A stretch of DNA of 64,000 nucleotides from Haliotispira sp965263485 (lineage in GTDB: Bacteria > Spirochaetota > Spirochaetia > SP-2023). The first letter of the stretch is position 1, and every line of letters starts with the position of its first letter. Shown here piece after piece: positions 51,982 to 61,350 of this stretch. The stretch spans positions 310,001 through 374,000 of the forward strand of contig CBDHHO010000001.1 of assembly GCA_965263485.1 (NCBI GenBank). The letters run 5' to 3'. The notes beneath the pieces were generated by a model, which saw nothing but the letters and a program-made list of their open reading frames with translations, made no database searches and was not told where the DNA came from. The position numbers and the translations under genes are program-made.

Positions 51982-52334
51982 TGAACACTCCTCGTAAAGA
52001 GCTGAAAAACAATACGATCAGCAAGATCTCTACATCCCTTTCACAACCCACAACACAACAAAAATCCGAAAATCGCCCGACAGATGTCGGAGATCAGCAA
52101 TTTCCAACAGATTTACGATCTTATCCACGAATCACAGTTTCACCTGCGGCAAGAGTTGTAGCACGGCTCTTGCGAAGAGCAGCTCAAGCCTCTCACCGGC
52201 TCAGGCCGGAGCAACCTGCAATTTTTAGAGGTTCCCTTAAGTGCCATCACGTTTGAACCTGTATAATACAGCAAAGTATAGATCAGACTTCCTTCCCTGT
52301 TATCCTGACTTCGGCAGTTCCCCATAGGGGACCT
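51982..52334. other. Intergenic region between clpS and clpA
   Basis: No gene. It holds a solo transposon end ATTTTTAGAGGTTCCC (52221-52236), a small inverted repeat GCTCTTGCGAAGAGC near 52171, and, at its border, the solo end that terminates clpS. Confidence 0.55.
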
Positions 52335-52340
52335 CTAAAT
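52327..52340 (-). repeat. Solo transposon end supplying the clpS stop codon
   Basis: On the minus strand ATTTAGAGGTCCCC; its TAG is the stop codon of clpS (52335-52337). Confidence 0.7.
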
Positions 52341-52643
52341 CTCCTCAACCAAACAACGTAGCGGAAAATCCGCTTTGCGGGCCAGACTGGTCGTTTTTCG
52401 TACCTTACTCACGGCGATGTCATAGGAATAGATGCCCACCACCGCCCGACCTTCCCGATGAATACTCAACATCAGGGCTGTAGCTTCCTGCTGACTTTTG
52501 CGAAACACATCAACCAGCACCGCAATCACAAAGTCTTGCGTAGTGTAATCATCATTGAGCATGACAACCTGATAGGACTTCGGGCAGCGAATCGCGGTAT
52601 CGATGCCGACATCAGCACCATAATTCTCCTTCACGTTCGGCAT
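52335..52643 (-). CDS. clpS: ATP-dependent Clp protease adaptor protein ClpS
   Basis: 102 residues. Delivers N-degron substrates to ClpA. Family core: YQVVMLNDDYTTQDFVIAVLVDVF with the Asp pair of the substrate pocket, then the helix with EATALMLSIHREGRAVVGIYSYDIA and the Met/His residues contacting ClpA. Its normal partner clpA is downstream. AGGAG nine bases before the ATG. The normal C-terminus is followed immediately by a UAG derived from a transposon end. Confidence 0.95.
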   Translation of the reverse strand: MPNVKENYGADVGIDTAIRCPKSYQVVMLNDDYTTQDFVIAVLVDVFRKSQQEATALMLSIHREGRAVVGIYSYDIAVSKVRKTTSLARKADFPLRCLVEEI

Positions 52644-53152
52644 TGTGAATTACTCCTGAAAAACTCTTTTAAAGGAGGAGTTCCCTCGTGTTTCGGTGTT
52701 TCCCGTACTGAAGAACCAGTGCATTGACAATCCCTGCCAAATTCTGTTACAGCTTCTGATTTTTTCTATTATAGTAAAAACTGTGGTGAAAGTCATTGGC
52801 TATTTGTAATTTGTATCCCCCATGATTCATTTTCGCAATTCTGTTTTGGCAAGGATAATTTTCACCATCGGCGACGAATCCAGCCGTTCAGGTTTCTGCG
52901 CTTGGTATTGAGAGCCGGTTTTTGAGATTCGCCGGAGAATACTTCGCTTTTATGGAAAGCTCTGGAACTCCCCGGTATGAGAATCGCTTACCGGACATCG
53001 AAACGCGATGCTGTTACCCGAAAGCAGGGCAGTGGCACAAATCTCACCGCGCAATACAACAGGTGCGGTTTGCCAAACCGGAGACCCCTCATTGGCAATT
53101 TTAAGGACCCACAATATGTATGTGCCCTTCAAAGTGGCCTTGTCGGGGTACT
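52644..53152. other. Intergenic region upstream of clpS; no gene seen
   Basis: About 500 bases with only short overlapping frames that lack ribosome binding sites or recognisable sequence. Contains a possible clpS promoter on the minus strand: ATGACT (52791-52796), 17-bp spacer, TATAAT (52768-52773). Confidence 0.5.
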
Positions 53153-55816
53153 TCACAGAACGTCCCGGCCTGCGGCGGCGGGCGACGCATTGCGGGTCGG
53201 CAGCCATAGGCGTTTATCTTTGCGTTTGTTCGAAAAATAATAATCGTAACAACTCAGCACCAAGTACCAAGGCTGACAACTGATCCTGGCCGCCAGACAG
53301 CCCGGAACATCCTGCGGCGGATTTTGCAGCAGCAGGCAGCGACGCAGCGATACAGCGTCTTCCGGCCCGAACTGTGGCGAGAAATAATATTTTTGCAGCA
53401 AGACCAACGCAGCCAGGCTATTGTGCAGCAGCACCTGCATTTCTCGTTCTGTCCGACGCCGGGCAGCCATGCGATAGCGGCCTATTATGCTGGGAACATT
53501 AGATTTGGGCTGTGCCGGCATAGGGCTCTGCACCTGTATTTGAGCCCGAATATCTTCTAGGGCGCGTTGCCAAGAGTGCAACTGCTGTGGCAATTTCACA
53601 TCGCTTGCGGGCATCCTGCTCTTGGCGCAGGAAAATAGGTGGTAGTTGAGCAGGTGCAAGTAGCAATGCATCGCCCCCACAATTCTGGCGCGGATCTCCG
53701 ACCTGCCTGGAGCCCTCCATTCGGCCCGCAGGGCCAAGTAACTCAGACGGGCTCGGAACAGCAGCAACAGTACGAACAGCAGTACCGGCACCAGCACAAG
53801 CAGCAGCCGACTGCGTCCGCGCAGACCCTCCAGCAGGCGGGCCAGCAGCTGCTGCGCGGGAGACTGTTCAGGCCGCAATTGCTGCAAACCCTGCTCAGCG
53901 CTGAGGGTGTTGTTGCGTAGCAGCTCTTCGGTCAGTGCGGCCAAATCAGCTTCGGCCCCTTCGGGCAGGCCGAATTGTAACTCTTCACCGGGGGCTAGCT
54001 CGAAAGTAGTGGGGTCGAAGGTCACCCAGCCCTGCTCTGGATCAAAGACTTCGACCCAGGCGTGGGCCTGGTCGGCAAACAGAGGGTAGTAGTCCAGAAT
54101 GCGCAGTGCCGGATTGAGCAAAAAACCGACCGCAATTCGACTGGGCACACCCATGGCACGCAGCATCAAGCCTTGGCTGAAGGCAAAGTATGTGCAGTAG
54201 CCTTTTCTTGCCTCAAACAAAAAGTAGCGCAGCTGATCGCCGTCCTCGGCGATGCCGGGCTTCAGACTGTAACGGTATTCGCGTTGAAAGTAGTTGGTGA
54301 AGATCCGGGCCAGCTCCAGAGGCGAGATCCGGGCCGCCACCTGTCTGCCCATCTCCAGCAGGGCCTCCGCTTCTTTCTGCTCCATCGCATCACCCGCATT
54401 CCCATTGAGGTCGTTCGGGTTGGCAATGCCTTGGTCTTGCAGCAGCAGCCGGGCGGCAAATACGCCGATGTCGTGGTACCGCTCCGGCAAATAGCTGTAA
54501 TAATCAAGCAGTTCGGCGGGCAATTCGCGCCCGTAGTCTTGCAGCGGCCGACCGAAGGGGAAAAGATCTTCCAGCGTGCGAGCCCGTACCCGATAGACCC
54601 GGCTGAACGATGAATCGGGCCAGTTTTCAAAGGTTTGCACCTCGGTGGGGTAGTTGAGTACAAACAGTGAGCTGGGTTTGATGTTCAGCAGGAACATGTC
54701 TGCCTCGGTGCTCTGGCGCAGGTCGTACTGCGGCATTTGAAACAGACTGATACCGCGCCCCAGCTCCGGAGGCAGGGGGCTTTCTCCCGGCATATTGGGT
54801 TCTTTGGGGTCGCGGAAGAAACTGCGCGCGCCGCTGTTCTTGCCCGCTTTGGCACTCAGACCGCTCAATGTGAAACGGATCAGGTAGCTAGGCCGGTCAC
54901 TGCGCAGATTTTCAATTTTGGTCATCATCACTAGCTGGCGGTCCTGCTCCAGGGAGCTGTCCAGTTGCAGGTACTCGCCAAAGTCGAACTGGTTGTTCAG
55001 GTTCTCTTGCAGGAGGCCGTTGCCCAGACCAGAGCCGTGCGTGCGCCGGTTCCAGTGGATCGGCGAGATTTTGGTCCACCACAGCAGCAGGAAGAGCAGC
55101 AGCAGCAGGGTCAGGCAGCTGCCCAGCTGCTTGCCTCGTCTCAGCATATTTTGACGCAGTGTGCGGTGAGGTCTCTGGTCGGTGGTTTGCTGCTGTTCGC
55201 GGTGCAGCAGCGGCGAGAGCCAGCCACTTTCGTGGCGCAAGAAGGGATGCAGGGTCAGACCCAGCAGTAGTAAGTTGAAGGCGGGCAGGCCGAGCCAGAA
55301 CAGTCGGTACAGGCCGTAGCGGCCTTCAAAACTGAGGCTGAGCTGCTCACGCGTCAGCAGGAACAAGCTGAGAAGCAGCAGCACTACCGCTTCGATGCTG
55401 CGGTACTTGCCAAAGCGCAGGGCCAACGCACTGCTGAGCAGCAGCAGAGAGGCCAGCACCAGCACCATGCGGGCCTGCAAAATCCGGTACAGGATAGCGA
55501 TGGCCCGGCCGGTGTCTCGGCTGCTTCCGGCCATATAGTCGCTCAGACCCTGAATGGCCAGATAGATCATCATCACAGCACCCAAGGCCCAGACGATGCG
55601 CAGCGACAGCCGGGGGCTGAGCAGCAACACGGTAAAGGCCAGCTTGGCGGCGAAGAACAGCAGCAGCGCGGCAGAGCCGCTGGCCTGGGCCTCCCGGCCC
55701 AAGCTCTGCATAAACAGATATAGCAGACCACCGCCCAGTATTGTATGCAGCAGTAGGTAAAGGATTTGCAGTCCGCTGTGGCCGTAACGGGTATTCAAAC
55801 CGGAAAGTGTGGGCAT
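53153..55816 (-). CDS. Membrane transglutaminase-like protein with N-terminal DUF3488 (TgpA type)
   Basis: 887 residues. ATG 55816 follows GGGAG at five bases; an upstream GTG is in frame but lacks a ribosome binding site. The N-terminal ~240 residues form about seven membrane helices. A large periplasmic region follows with a transglutaminase-like core: catalytic Cys in ARKGYCTYFAFSQGLMLRAMGVPSR (about 540), His in DQAHAWVEVF (about 585) and Asp in WVTFDPT (about 597). Another helix lies near residue 670 (LLLVLVPVLLFVLLLLF), then a cytoplasmic tail. TgpA-type proteins occur next to MoxR/DUF58 genes in many bacteria; those are not adjacent here. Function unproven. Confidence 0.88.
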   Translation of the reverse strand: MPTLSGLNTRYGHSGLQILYLLLHTILGGGLLYLFMQSLGREAQASGSAALLLFFAAKLAFTVLLLSPRLSLRIVWALGAVMMIYLAIQGLSDYMAGSSRDTGRAIAILYRILQARMVLVLASLLLLSSALALRFGKYRSIEAVVLLLLSLFLLTREQLSLSFEGRYGLYRLFWLGLPAFNLLLLGLTLHPFLRHESGWLSPLLHREQQQTTDQRPHRTLRQNMLRRGKQLGSCLTLLLLLFLLLWWTKISPIHWNRRTHGSGLGNGLLQENLNNQFDFGEYLQLDSSLEQDRQLVMMTKIENLRSDRPSYLIRFTLSGLSAKAGKNSGARSFFRDPKEPNMPGESPLPPELGRGISLFQMPQYDLRQSTEADMFLLNIKPSSLFVLNYPTEVQTFENWPDSSFSRVYRVRARTLEDLFPFGRPLQDYGRELPAELLDYYSYLPERYHDIGVFAARLLLQDQGIANPNDLNGNAGDAMEQKEAEALLEMGRQVAARISPLELARIFTNYFQREYRYSLKPGIAEDGDQLRYFLFEARKGYCTYFAFSQGLMLRAMGVPSRIAVGFLLNPALRILDYYPLFADQAHAWVEVFDPEQGWVTFDPTTFELAPGEELQFGLPEGAEADLAALTEELLRNNTLSAEQGLQQLRPEQSPAQQLLARLLEGLRGRSRLLLVLVPVLLFVLLLLFRARLSYLALRAEWRAPGRSEIRARIVGAMHCYLHLLNYHLFSCAKSRMPASDVKLPQQLHSWQRALEDIRAQIQVQSPMPAQPKSNVPSIIGRYRMAARRRTEREMQVLLHNSLAALVLLQKYYFSPQFGPEDAVSLRRCLLLQNPPQDVPGCLAARISCQPWYLVLSCYDYYFSNKRKDKRLWLPTRNASPAAAGRDVL

Positions 55817-56069
55817 GAGGACTCCCTTTGGCACCCAGTTTAGTCAAACTGTCGCTGTTTGCGAACAAGTGGAGGCCGGAAAGTCTGAAAGCTGTTTTCA
55901 GGACTCCTCCATACTTATGGGGACCTCCTTGATTTCGTCATTCGTCAAGGGTGCTCAGTTGTGTAATTTTCTGTTGATTCCTATATGATTCAGTGTCAGA
56001 ATGCTCGTCAGGAATGAAGCATCTTGGTCCGATAATATATATTCTGTCTACCAAGTTTCTGCTGTTAAA

Positions 56070-56666
56070 ATGTCGCAAAACACCTTAACGTTTCCGTCAC
56101 GCAGCCCTGCGCTGTTTGCTGTGTGCAAGCAACTCTGCCTGCTCTGCCTGTCGGTCCTGCTGCTGCAAAGCTGCCTTATCAGCACTCCGGTTGCTCAGCC
56201 GGACAAGGGCCGCCTGCACGTGGCTCTGATCATTCCACCGGAGCGTGCCACTTTGGCCATGCATTTGTATGAGAACTACCGCGAGCTGCGCAGACGCATC
56301 CAGCTCCTGCACGGTCGACCCCGCATTAAGATTCACATCATTCCTTGGCAGGAGTTTTTTTACAACAACAGCCACGAGCGCTATGATGCGATGATCTACA
56401 TCGCCTTGTACAGCCAGGTGCCGTCTGAGTTTGCCAGCGGCATTACTCTGGAAGAGCTGTTGGAACTGCCGTTGTTTTTGCACTACAATCAACCCAGACG
56501 CTTTATTTGGTTTTTATTTGAAGAAAATTCAGAGTTGGATCGGTACCGTCTGAGCTATCCGGACTCGCCTTATGTCTCCAGCAATACGGGCCCGGCGGCG
56601 CTGCGCAAGATTTTTGAACTATCTCTTTATGAGTTTCTGCGTCACTTACAGGAGTTGTACTACTGA
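56070..56666 (+). CDS. Small lipoprotein of unknown function
   Basis: 198 residues from ATG 56070; an upstream in-frame ATG at 56001 is possible. A basic start, a hydrophobic segment LCLLCLSVLLLQSC with lipobox Cys near residue 33, then a mature domain of about 165 residues: GRLHVALIIPPERATLAMHLYENYREL and IHIIPWQEFFYNNSHERYDAMIYIALYSQVPSE. The alternating pattern suggests an alpha/beta fold. No family recognised. Its stop TGA overlaps the next ATG by one base, so translation with ogt is probably coupled. Confidence 0.75.
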   Translation: MSQNTLTFPSRSPALFAVCKQLCLLCLSVLLLQSCLISTPVAQPDKGRLHVALIIPPERATLAMHLYENYRELRRRIQLLHGRPRIKIHIIPWQEFFYNNSHERYDAMIYIALYSQVPSEFASGITLEELLELPLFLHYNQPRRFIWFLFEENSELDRYRLSYPDSPYVSSNTGPAALRKIFELSLYEFLRHLQELYY

Positions 56667-57301
56667 TGCTCAGACTGCATCCCTTTCATATGAGTTTTCA
56701 CCCAGAGGGCCGAGCCCTGCATTTCTTTCTGGTCATCGCCGAGCCTGACGGATGCGATGCTGCGGGCAAACTGGCCCGGAATCCCGGGGTTTTGCTATTG
56801 AATCAAAGTTCTGCCTCCGGGCCCACGCTGCTGGAATTGAGTCTCTGCCGGCCGGAAGAACACGAAAAGGCGGATGCAGAACTACCGGCACTGCGGCGTT
56901 GCCAGCGCGCCGGCCTTCCAGCTGAAGTGGCTAGAGTCAGTGAGTCGGCAGTGATTGCGCTGGCCCGGCGCACGGAGGCCGAACTGGGCGAATATCTGCA
57001 AGGTCGGCGCCGAGCCTTCGAGCTGCCGCTGTTGCTGGCCGGCACTCCGTTTCGGCAGCGGGCCTGGGAGCAGTTGAGCAGGATTCCCTATGGTCAGACC
57101 CGGAGTTATCAAGAGCAGGCAGAGGCCTGCGGCAATCCGCGTGCCTGCCGGGCCATCGGCATGGCCAATTACCACAATTCTTTGATTCTGCTGCTGCCCT
57201 GCCACCGGGTTATAGGCAAAGACGGCAAGCTGGGTGGCTACCGCCCCGGCACGGAATACAAGGAATATTTCTTGCAACTGGAGCAGTACAATTCGCAATG
57301 A
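56666..57301 (+). CDS. ogt: Methylated-DNA-protein-cysteine methyltransferase
   Basis: 211 residues. Repairs O6-alkylguanine by transferring the alkyl group to its own cysteine. The active site LLLPCHRVIGKDGKLGGYRPG lies near residues 178-198 with nucleophile Cys about 182. The DNA-binding helix-turn-helix region GTPFRQRAWEQLSRIPYGQTRSYQE precedes it. The N-terminal ~100 residues are divergent. The gene starts within the lipoprotein stop and ends overlapping the next gene by four bases (ATGA), so three genes are tightly coupled. Ogt versus Ada-C naming is by length and lack of an Ada domain. Confidence 0.92.
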   Translation: MLRLHPFHMSFHPEGRALHFFLVIAEPDGCDAAGKLARNPGVLLLNQSSASGPTLLELSLCRPEEHEKADAELPALRRCQRAGLPAEVARVSESAVIALARRTEAELGEYLQGRRRAFELPLLLAGTPFRQRAWEQLSRIPYGQTRSYQEQAEACGNPRACRAIGMANYHNSLILLLPCHRVIGKDGKLGGYRPGTEYKEYFLQLEQYNSQ

Positions 57302-58491
57302 TTCCGGCCCGGCCTGCTGTTTTTGCGCTGGAAACCCTGCCCCGTCATTACCTGGGAGTCCCTCGGGAACTGCGCGAATATTTTGGCCCCCCGTTTTTGC
57401 ATGTTCATCGGCAAACACTGGAGACCTTTCACCGGAGGCGACTGGAGCATAGTTGCCGGATACTGGGCTTTTTGCCCCGCCCTGGAGAGTTGGCGGCGCT
57501 GTGGCGCGAGCTGGAGTCCTTGCGCCCAGAGCTGCTGCGGGCGAGCGCGGGACAGTCTGTAATTTGCAGTTTGCGGTACTTTGCTTCCGGGCGGGCTTGC
57601 GCGCAGTGGCGCGAGTCGCAGCCGCCCGAAAGTCGGATTTTCGCTGTGTCCGGCCAGCACCGCGCTGTTATGATGCTGCGTCCGAACCTCCATCCTTTTC
57701 CATATTTTTCTTCTGGCCCTGATTTTTCCTCCGGTTTTACCCGTCCCAGTCTTGTTCTCCGGGGCTCTGAAGCAACTGTGACGAGGCTGTCTCGGGTGGC
57801 GGTCTCGCCACAGTTGCGTCAAGCGACTGACGTGCGGCAACTGCGTTTGTGGAATGCCAAGTGTCATTGGCAGGCAGAGCTGAGCAGAGAGTGGGCACTG
57901 CGTAGTCAAGAGCCTTTATATGAGGATTGCGCCGACCTGCTTTCCTTTGGCCTGCCCGGCGGTCTTGTTCTTTCTGCTTCTCCTGCTCCCGGCAGTGAAA
58001 TTGATCAAGGCGGCCTGCCGTTATTATTGGAAGGCATGCGGAGCAATGTCTTTCTGCTGTGCTACCGGCCCGCTTCGGGCGTTGCTTCGGGCGTTGCTTC
58101 GGGCGTTGCTTCGGGGGTTTTGCACTTGACCACGCCGCGTCTGCGGCGTGGTGCTCAGCTGCTCAGTGGCAGCACGCGCAACTGGCTCTGCGCCAACGCC
58201 AGGCATTTACCCCATATCGAACTTGCCCAACAAGACCTCGGCCTGGCTGAACTGTTGAGTGCCGATGGTCTGCTGCTCTGTAATGCGGCCATGGGGCTCC
58301 GTCTGGTGTCGGAGCTGTTGTTACCGGAATCTTGCCTGGACTGGCTGCCAAGCGCACGGCGGGAAGAGGCTGAGAAGCGGCTCACCCCCTGCTCCCTCTC
58401 CCGAAGGCTGCTGCGTTACCATTCGGAGCCCGAAGCGGAGCAGCTTGTTATCCGACTGCTGGCTCAATACTGGAACGCGGTTTGGCGATAA
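57298..58491 (+). CDS. Aminotransferase class IV-like protein
   Basis: 397 residues. Residues about 175-370 follow the fold-type IV PLP pattern: QLRLWNAKCHWQAELSREWA with the candidate PLP Lys, LLEGMRSNVFLLCY, HLTTPRLRRGAQLLSGSTRNWLCA, and ADGLLLCNAAMGLRLVSEL. These resemble aminodeoxychorismate lyase or branched-chain aminotransferase. The first ~150 residues are divergent and could not be assigned. A repeated (ASGV) segment near residues 258-273 interrupts the usual strand pair. Overlaps ogt by four bases. Catalytic competence is uncertain because the match is weak. Confidence 0.65.
   Translation: MIPARPAVFALETLPRHYLGVPRELREYFGPPFLHVHRQTLETFHRRRLEHSCRILGFLPRPGELAALWRELESLRPELLRASAGQSVICSLRYFASGRACAQWRESQPPESRIFAVSGQHRAVMMLRPNLHPFPYFSSGPDFSSGFTRPSLVLRGSEATVTRLSRVAVSPQLRQATDVRQLRLWNAKCHWQAELSREWALRSQEPLYEDCADLLSFGLPGGLVLSASPAPGSEIDQGGLPLLLEGMRSNVFLLCYRPASGVASGVASGVASGVLHLTTPRLRRGAQLLSGSTRNWLCANARHLPHIELAQQDLGLAELLSADGLLLCNAAMGLRLVSELLLPESCLDWLPSARREEAEKRLTPCSLSRRLLRYHSEPEAEQLVIRLLAQYWNAVWR
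58072..58119 (+). repeat. 12-bp in-frame tandem repeat, four units
   Basis: Units GCTTCGGGCGTT (three exact; the fourth reads GCTTCGGGGGTT) encoding Ala-Ser-Gly-Val repeats inside the aminotransferase-like gene. Confidence 0.92.
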
Positions 58492-58557
58492 TGGGCAGCG
58501 TCCCTTCGGTGCTCTGTACTGCATCTTGTTGTTTGAGGTTTAACGGGGAGCCCATAA

Positions 58558-59229
58558 ACCGGCGCATCTTTCTTGGGTGAGCAGCTGGCGGCTGATGCCA
58601 TCTCTGTGAATGACGCTGCGGGGAATCCTCTGGTCTACGGTACCGACTACACATTAGCGATAGCGTTCCGTAACGATATGGGGGCCTATACTCCGGCGCC
58701 GGGAATGCCGGGAATAAAGACACAGAGTCAAGACATCAATGACGCCCTGACTCTCGCGATTACCAGTGACGGTAAAGTATCCGCTATGCCTGTTGCTGGC
58801 GGCCCTCTTCTGGCCGGTGAATATATTTACACTGTTACCGCCACGGGCATGGGGAACTACGAGGGTACGGTGACTGGAGAGGTCACCATCACAGTAGAAC
58901 TTGCCTTCGCCTACGCAACAGCAATCACTGCCTCAGCAGGTGGTACTAGCGTCTACAGGAGGAATCTCATCGGAATGGGTGGCTTTAATGCAGATCATTA
59001 CACTTATACGATAGCAAAAGATCTTGTCCCGCTGCATAGCAGTGTGACAATTGATCCGCATACGGGTCAGGTAAGCGTGGATGAGAAACTTGTCACCGTC
59101 GCTGCTGATGGCAGATATACTGTCACGGCCACGCCTGATCCTAATGGTCCTGCGGCTGGTGGTGAAGTCGTAACTGCTTCTGTCATGATCGTGGTAAACA
59201 CTGCTTCTCTCACGATCGTGGTAAACTAA
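58558..59229 (+). pseudogene. 3' fragment of a surface/adhesin-type repeat protein
   Basis: The frame opens right after TAA 58555-58557 and has no ATG near its beginning; the first possible start is TTG 58573, with no ribosome binding site or signal peptide. The content is beta-sandwich-like: TDYTLAIAFRND, GEYIYTVTATGMGNYEGTVTGEVTITV, then HYTYTIAKDLVPLHSSVTID...GRYTVTATPD, as in cadherin- or Ig-like repeats of large surface proteins. It ends in a short duplication (MIVVNTASLTIVVN, from a repeated ATCGTGGTAAAC). A truncated remnant is the best reading. Confidence 0.6.
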
Positions 59230-59320
59230 GCGGATGCTTTGTATAATTTTGGGTCGCTAGCTGCCTATTGGGCCACTTTTTTGTCTGTTTCGCTATCGCA
59301 GCTTGGTAATACCATTCAGT

Positions 59321-59431
59321 AAAAGTAGCATTCTTCCCGATTGGGCTCCCCTCATTCCCCGTGAAAGAGGGGTCCAAGCATAGAGCATTTGCCAAATAGA
59401 CTCCCGTTTTCACGGGAGTGACAAACATTTT
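59321..59431 (+). repeat. Dispersed ~105-bp repeat, copy 2, with hairpin
   Basis: Matches 20002-20104. Contains ACTCCCG-TTTTCA-CGGGAGT (about 59400-59420) followed by ATTTTT, so it may act as a terminator between the surface-protein remnant and the convergent flavoprotein gene. Confidence 0.65.
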
Positions 59432-59434
59432 TCG

Positions 59435-61237
59435 CTAATCCCTGGCAGCTTGGTTCACCGCCACTTTGCGAGTAGCCTTGCGCAGACTGATCGCCTCGGT
59501 CGGGCAAACCCGCAGACACTTGCCACAGCGGATGCATTCATCCGAATCAATATAGATATACGTGCTCTGATGATTCAGGTCAGCCTCCAGATAACCAGTG
59601 GCATAGCCATCTTCATCGCGGAACACCCGCGACACCTTCTTGATGCAGTTGCGCGGCGTAACCTCGATGCACCAATTGCAGTGAATGCATTTGTCGTTGT
59701 CGATTTCGAACTTATAGTGGCACAGGTAACAGCGCTTGGCATTTTCGCAGGCAATCTGCTCATCATAACCCTGCTCTACCTCCGCATCTTGAGGCACGCG
59801 CTTGGGGATATCCAGAATCGGCATGTGCAAGGGGGTTTTCAAGTCGTGGTCGCGCGAGCGCCCAAAATAGGCATCCCGTTCCGGGTCCTGCAGCTCCAAA
59901 GCAATGTGCAACTTGCGGCGGGATTTACCCATCAAGAAAAAATCGATGCGATCTGCGGCGGCCTTGGCACTGGCTATCGAATTAATCACATCCGAACTGC
60001 CGCTGCTAAATTCACCTGCCACGAAAATATTCGGGCAGGAAGTGCGGTGGGCATCCAGCTCGAGACGCAACTTCTCTCCCTCAAATTCGGGCAGCAGTTC
60101 CCAGTCCTGCTTCTGGCCGATTGCCAGAATCAGGTTCTCGCACGGCACCTCGACCATTCTGCCCTCCACCGGAATGATCTGCGGCTTGCCGTCTTTGCCG
60201 GTTTCACCCAGTTTGTTCCTTTGGAACAGCACGGCTCGCAGCCTGCCTCCCCCCTTCCTGACACCAAGAGGAGTCAGGAGGGTGCGCACCTCAATCCGTT
60301 CCTTGCGAATCTCGCGCAGCTCTTCAAATTCGGCCGCCATATGGTGCTCGGCCCGGCGATAAATAATACTGACCCGATGCTCCGCACCGACCAGCCGCCG
60401 CGCGGCGCGGGCACAGGAGCGAGCGCAGTCCAGCGCCGTAAAACCGCCGCCAATTACCACCACATCGCCCGACATTTCGCTGATGGCCCCACTGTTGTAG
60501 TCTTTCATAAACTTCAGGCCGGGCAGGAAGTCTTTGTCCTCCAACCCCTCCAGATGCAGGCTGCTGGCCTGGGTGGTGCCAGCGGCTAGCAAGACAGCGT
60601 CATAGTCTTGTTGCAGCCGCAGCAGATCTCCGGCACTCAACTGTTGATTCAGTTGCACTTCAATGCCCGCTTGGGTAATCAAATCGATCTCGGCCTGTAT
60701 TTCGGCCAGCGGCAGGCGGAAACGCGGAATGCCATCGACCATCATGCCGCCCAAATGATCTTCACGCTCAAAAATCGTAAGTTGGTGGCCGTAGCGACTC
60801 AGCTCACGTGCCGCAGTCAGGCCTGCCGGACCGCCACCGACCACAGCGACCCGCTTACCGCTGACTTCGTGCCAGGGCGGCAACGGCTGAGCCGCTTCCT
60901 TGCCTAGGTCGGCACCGGAGCGCTTGAGGTGGCAGATATTGACCGGGCCCTGGGTATTGGTCCACTGGTGGCGGCAGGCCGCCTCACAGGGCCGGGTGCA
61001 GACCCTCCCCAGCACCGAAGGAAACACATTGTCTTCCAGATTGATGCGATAGGCCGCACCATACTGCCCCAGCGCGATCTGCTCAATATAAGCAGGCACA
61101 TTCGTCCTGGCCGGACAGGCCCTCTGGCAGGGAATGTCCATGGCGATTACCTTGAAGTCGGCAGCTTGAGAGACCGACCCGGTGAAGCTGCTATATGCAT
61201 CCTGCCGGGGAGCTTTGGAATATTGGTATTCCGACAT
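59435..61237 (-). CDS. NAD(P)-dependent flavoprotein fused to ferredoxin domains (GltD-like)
   Basis: 600 residues from ATG 61237 (GAGGATG upstream). The N-terminal domain carries the CxxxC iron-sulfur pattern of glutamate synthase small subunits (CQRACPARTNVPAYI; CTRPCEAACRH). FAD-binding GGGPAGLTAARELS is near residue 133, and the NAD(P)-binding VVVIGGGFTALDCARS near 258. The C-terminal ~120 residues hold two 4Fe-4S ferredoxin clusters: CIHCNWCIEVTPRNC and CIRCGKCLRVCP. It sits directly upstream of convergent DNA and downstream of the sulfite reductase gene, so it may carry electrons from NAD(P)H to that enzyme. Not a GltB partner here. Confidence 0.85.
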   Translation of the reverse strand: MSEYQYSKAPRQDAYSSFTGSVSQAADFKVIAMDIPCQRACPARTNVPAYIEQIALGQYGAAYRINLEDNVFPSVLGRVCTRPCEAACRHQWTNTQGPVNICHLKRSGADLGKEAAQPLPPWHEVSGKRVAVVGGGPAGLTAARELSRYGHQLTIFEREDHLGGMMVDGIPRFRLPLAEIQAEIDLITQAGIEVQLNQQLSAGDLLRLQQDYDAVLLAAGTTQASSLHLEGLEDKDFLPGLKFMKDYNSGAISEMSGDVVVIGGGFTALDCARSCARAARRLVGAEHRVSIIYRRAEHHMAAEFEELREIRKERIEVRTLLTPLGVRKGGGRLRAVLFQRNKLGETGKDGKPQIIPVEGRMVEVPCENLILAIGQKQDWELLPEFEGEKLRLELDAHRTSCPNIFVAGEFSSGSSDVINSIASAKAAADRIDFFLMGKSRRKLHIALELQDPERDAYFGRSRDHDLKTPLHMPILDIPKRVPQDAEVEQGYDEQIACENAKRCYLCHYKFEIDNDKCIHCNWCIEVTPRNCIKKVSRVFRDEDGYATGYLEADLNHQSTYIYIDSDECIRCGKCLRVCPTEAISLRKATRKVAVNQAARD

Positions 61238-61336
61238 GTTATCATCCTCTGCTTGCCACGAATTCCGGCACCCGGTTCCCATCTCCCCGGATATGTCTTG
61301 TTTGCTGATTCCGCTTTACGGGTTACGGCGTTTCAA

Positions 61337-61350
61337 GGGAAGCTCTAAAT
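61337..61350 (-). repeat. Solo transposon end supplying the sulfite reductase stop codon
   Basis: On the minus strand ATTTAGAGCTTCCC; its TAG is the stop of the reductase gene (61345-61347). The CTTCCC ending is a variant of the family terminus. Confidence 0.55.

Noticed and set aside
52922..53283. Short plus-strand frames in the gap between clpS and the transglutaminase-like gene
   Set aside because: Three overlapping frames in different phases, partly antisense to the transglutaminase gene, without initiation signals or recognisable sequence.
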